This document shows, piece by piece, positions 62,188-64,000 of a stretch of 64,000 nucleotides of DNA. The position numbers were made by a program, and so were the translations under genes. Numbering within the stretch: the first letter of the stretch is position 1; each line of letters starts with the position of its first letter. Under the pieces are notes generated by a model. That model worked only from the letters and a program-made list of their open reading frames with translations. It was not told where the DNA came from and did no database searches. This stretch comes from Bacteroidales bacterium (lineage in GTDB: Bacteria > Bacteroidota > Bacteroidia > Bacteroidales > UBA932), in the NCBI GenBank assembly GCA_017630215.1, contig JAGBVR010000005.1, positions 98,254-162,253 of the forward strand. The letters run 5' to 3'.

Positions 62188-63729
62188 ATGCAGAAAATAA
62201 GTAACATATTCAAAAATATAGCTCTGGTGATCATTGCGGCGGTCTTCTCTACCGGCTGCATCTTGGAAAAATACGAAGCATCCGGACTGCAGAACGTGAT
62301 GATAATGCTTGAAGTTTCGACTGATGGAGTGGTAACAAAGGCAACGGAAGCTCCGACATTGGATGAAATGAAGATAAACACGCTCCGTATCTACGCTTTC
62401 CAGGGCAACAGATTGTGCGGTCATTATTATCAGGGAACTGCCTATGACGGCCCTATTCTTATGGATCTGGAGCTTCCAGATGGAGAGAGTAACGTGGATT
62501 TCTATCTGATTGCAAACGAAGCAGAGATGGCTTATGAGAACGGATTGGTTCATATAGATGATAAAATGACCAGAACGCAGCTCGAAAACATAAAGTTTAC
62601 TGCATTGGTCAGCAGAACCGCACTTCCGATGTATTGCAAGAAAACAGAGACCATAGATGCTTCTGATTATGCCGCTGAATCTGCTGCGGTCCAAGGACAT
62701 CAGGGACACCTCAAGCTTGACCGCCAGGTAGATTTCGTTCTCACACGTTCCCTCGCCAAGCTGTCTGTATATGCCGCGAAATCTATAGAAGCATCTGCTG
62801 AACCTCAGATACTTAAGGTTGATCTGATAAATCGCGGAACAAGGGAGTACAGCTATCTTTTCCCTCAGACTGAGGAAGTTCTCGATGCAGTACCTTACCG
62901 CTCGAATGACAGGTTGCTGATCGATGCGGCAGTCAAAATATCGAAGGAAGTGGAAAAGGGCGCATCGGAGTCAATGGATCCGGCAAACTATGATGAAGTC
63001 ATGACGGGAAGCTATCTTCCGGAGGTCTCTGCGGGATATCCTGTCAATGATCCTTCATATAGATGGGATACATCTTCGGGAGATGAGACAGAGGCAGTTC
63101 TGTACGTCGAATATACTATGGGAGAGGGAATGGAGATCCTGAGACGATATGTTTATCTTCCGCGAGTAGAAAGAAACAATCATATAAAAGTCTGCATCCT
63201 TATCAACGCCGAAGGTCAGCTGATTATCCAATATAATGTAGCAGAATGGGATACGGAGGATGACAATATGAACAACTGGTTCTTTGATTATCCGACCCAC
63301 TCATATGTCAGACATAATATCCCGCAGACTGCTCAGCAGCTCGAACAGAGACCTGGTTCGCCGGCTGTAATGTCAGAGACAGTGCCTTTTACCGGATACT
63401 TCCAGATGACATATCCCGAAAATGATACTTGGAAACCTACATTGACAGGCCTTGAAGCATCAAATTGCAGCATAAAGGTTTACAGAGAAGACCAATTGGT
63501 GTTTACTTCTGATGCTCCAGTTTCCCTTCCGGTTTCAGATAAATGGTACAGAATAGAAGTTTATCCGAATGGAGAGGTCAAGTCAGGTGAAAAAGTGAAT
63601 CTTGCGATTACCTATACCCCGAGCGGACTCGAAGAAATGGAATATCTTCTGATCAACGGATCTTACAACAACTATTTCTGGCCAGGCTCGGATGACGAAA
63701 ATTTTGTGACAATAACAATGGTAAACTAG
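62188..63729 (+). CDS. Accessory fimbrial lipoprotein (fimbrillin-like)
   Basis: The 513-residue lipoprotein has lipobox VFSTGC (Cys24). A fimbrillin-like N-terminal domain follows (VMIMLEVSTDGVVTKATEAP; MKINTLRIYAFQGNRLCGHY; DFYLIANEAEMAYENG), with a second domain (FVLTRSLAKLSVYAAKSIEA). A C-terminal beta extension of about 120 residues (ETVPFTGYFQMTYPENDTWK) may be an exposed adhesive or tip domain. It starts 11 bases after the FimB/Mfa2-like gene. It is larger than a typical anchor, so a minor shaft or tip subunit is the likeliest role. Confidence 0.75.
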   Translation: MQKISNIFKNIALVIIAAVFSTGCILEKYEASGLQNVMIMLEVSTDGVVTKATEAPTLDEMKINTLRIYAFQGNRLCGHYYQGTAYDGPILMDLELPDGESNVDFYLIANEAEMAYENGLVHIDDKMTRTQLENIKFTALVSRTALPMYCKKTETIDASDYAAESAAVQGHQGHLKLDRQVDFVLTRSLAKLSVYAAKSIEASAEPQILKVDLINRGTREYSYLFPQTEEVLDAVPYRSNDRLLIDAAVKISKEVEKGASESMDPANYDEVMTGSYLPEVSAGYPVNDPSYRWDTSSGDETEAVLYVEYTMGEGMEILRRYVYLPRVERNNHIKVCILINAEGQLIIQYNVAEWDTEDDNMNNWFFDYPTHSYVRHNIPQTAQQLEQRPGSPAVMSETVPFTGYFQMTYPENDTWKPTLTGLEASNCSIKVYREDQLVFTSDAPVSLPVSDKWYRIEVYPNGEVKSGEKVNLAITYTPSGLEEMEYLLINGSYNNYFWPGSDDENFVTITMVN

Positions 63730-63736
63730 AAGAAAA

Positions 63737-64000
63737 ATGAAAGGAATAATAAATACTCTTTTAATCTCGGCGGTTTCGGTGCTTCTGTTCTCCTGTGAAA
63801 TGAAGGAGTCTTATGAAGTTCCAATGAACGAGGAGATAGTCCTGGACCTTTCCTCTGGAATTACCAAGGCCGTTGTCGAGGATACATCAGTAGAATCTTT
63901 TGTGAATCATCTGGATGTTTTCATATTTGCGGATAATGCAGGTATGCCTTCTTCAGCAACTCACTACGGAAGATATCAGGTAAACGGTGCGTCCAGAATC
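63737..64000 (+). CDS. Fimbrial lipoprotein, cut by the window end
   Basis: The first 88 codons of a further lipoprotein: MKGIINTLLISAVSVLLFSC with lipobox Cys20, then VPMNEEIVLDLSSGITKAVV and VNHLDVFIFADNAGMPSS, the start of a fimbrillin-like fold. It begins 7 bases after the preceding gene and clearly continues the operon. The rest is outside the window. Confidence 0.7.
   Translation, partial: MKGIINTLLISAVSVLLFSCEMKESYEVPMNEEIVLDLSSGITKAVVEDTSVESFVNHLDVFIFADNAGMPSSATHYGRYQVNGASRI

Noticed and set aside
1..64000. CRISPR array
   Set aside because: No run of equal direct repeats with regular spacers was seen. The repeat families present are palindromic and dispersed.

Overview
This window is a chromosomal stretch from a member of Bacteroidales (phylum Bacteroidota). 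The support is: promoter boxes of the Bacteroidota form (TTTG or TTG, about 19 bp, then TAnnTTTG) in front of many genes; a fused SecDF; type III pantothenate kinase; Bacteroidota-specific families (DUF4923, DUF5106, DUF3575, DUF3868, FimA/Mfa-type fimbrillins); a TonB energy transducer; and a two-gene succinate dehydrogenase/fumarate reductase module. The genus cannot be fixed from the sequence alone. Most of the window is core genome.

Layout. 1-2.2 kb: a small membrane ORF, tRNA-Ser(GCT), and a single-domain Y1 (HUH) transposase of REP-associated type, flanked on both sides by the same hairpin-plus-tail repeat. 2.2-5.5 kb (minus): a PD40/SPOR envelope protein, NfeD and the flotillin FloA. 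5.7-12.6 kb: secDF and dnaE. 12.6-17.6 kb: a secreted endonuclease/exonuclease/phosphatase-fold protein, a ThiL-like protein that has lost its acidic motifs, a DUF4923 protein, and a second NfeD-like/flotillin pair with a coupled small XRE regulator. 17.6-18.7 kb: a candidate small RNA and an ORF6N protein. 18.7-26.4 kb: glyS, folK, a SufT-like gene, sufE and sufS (minus), ruvA (plus), then mnmG and ybeY (minus). 26.5-36 kb: tonB, hflX, a tricorn-like S41 protease, sdhB, sdhA and ruvB. 36-45.6 kb: mfd, coaX, an outer-membrane protein, a TPR protein, lptC and a PpiD-like chaperone. 45.8-56.6 kb: a thioredoxin-fold lipoprotein, ychF, a second endonuclease/phosphatase-fold protein, galK, a CpXC protein, a large outer-membrane HExxH/propeller/barrel protein, a Na/Pi cotransporter and a DUF5106 protein. 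56.6-64 kb: a 7-TM AraC-type regulator divergent from a fimbrial operon (DUF3575, DUF3868, major fimbrillin, then three accessory lipoproteins) that runs off the window end.

Main observations. (1) Three parS-like palindromes lie within 2.5 kb (21.9-24.4 kb). One sits at the centre of a 48-bp perfect palindrome after ruvA, and one is inside mnmG at the edge of an insertion of roughly 75-80 residues relative to ordinary MnmG. Together with a DnaA-box-like array phased at 10-12 bp between ruvB and mfd, this suggests the window lies near the replication origin. (2) The transposase at 1.1 kb is bracketed by two direct repeats with exactly conserved geometry (hairpin, 30 nt, TAAGTGCTGC). A third, inverted copy lies 47 kb away after galK, so this looks like a Bacteroidales REP/REP-transposase system. 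(3) The fimbrial operon has a likely attenuator after the major subunit gene. The gap in front of it holds paired TTACGTGAA sites 42 bp apart that could be bound by the divergent 7-TM AraC protein. (4) Several families of dispersed palindromic repeats fill the intergenic gaps.
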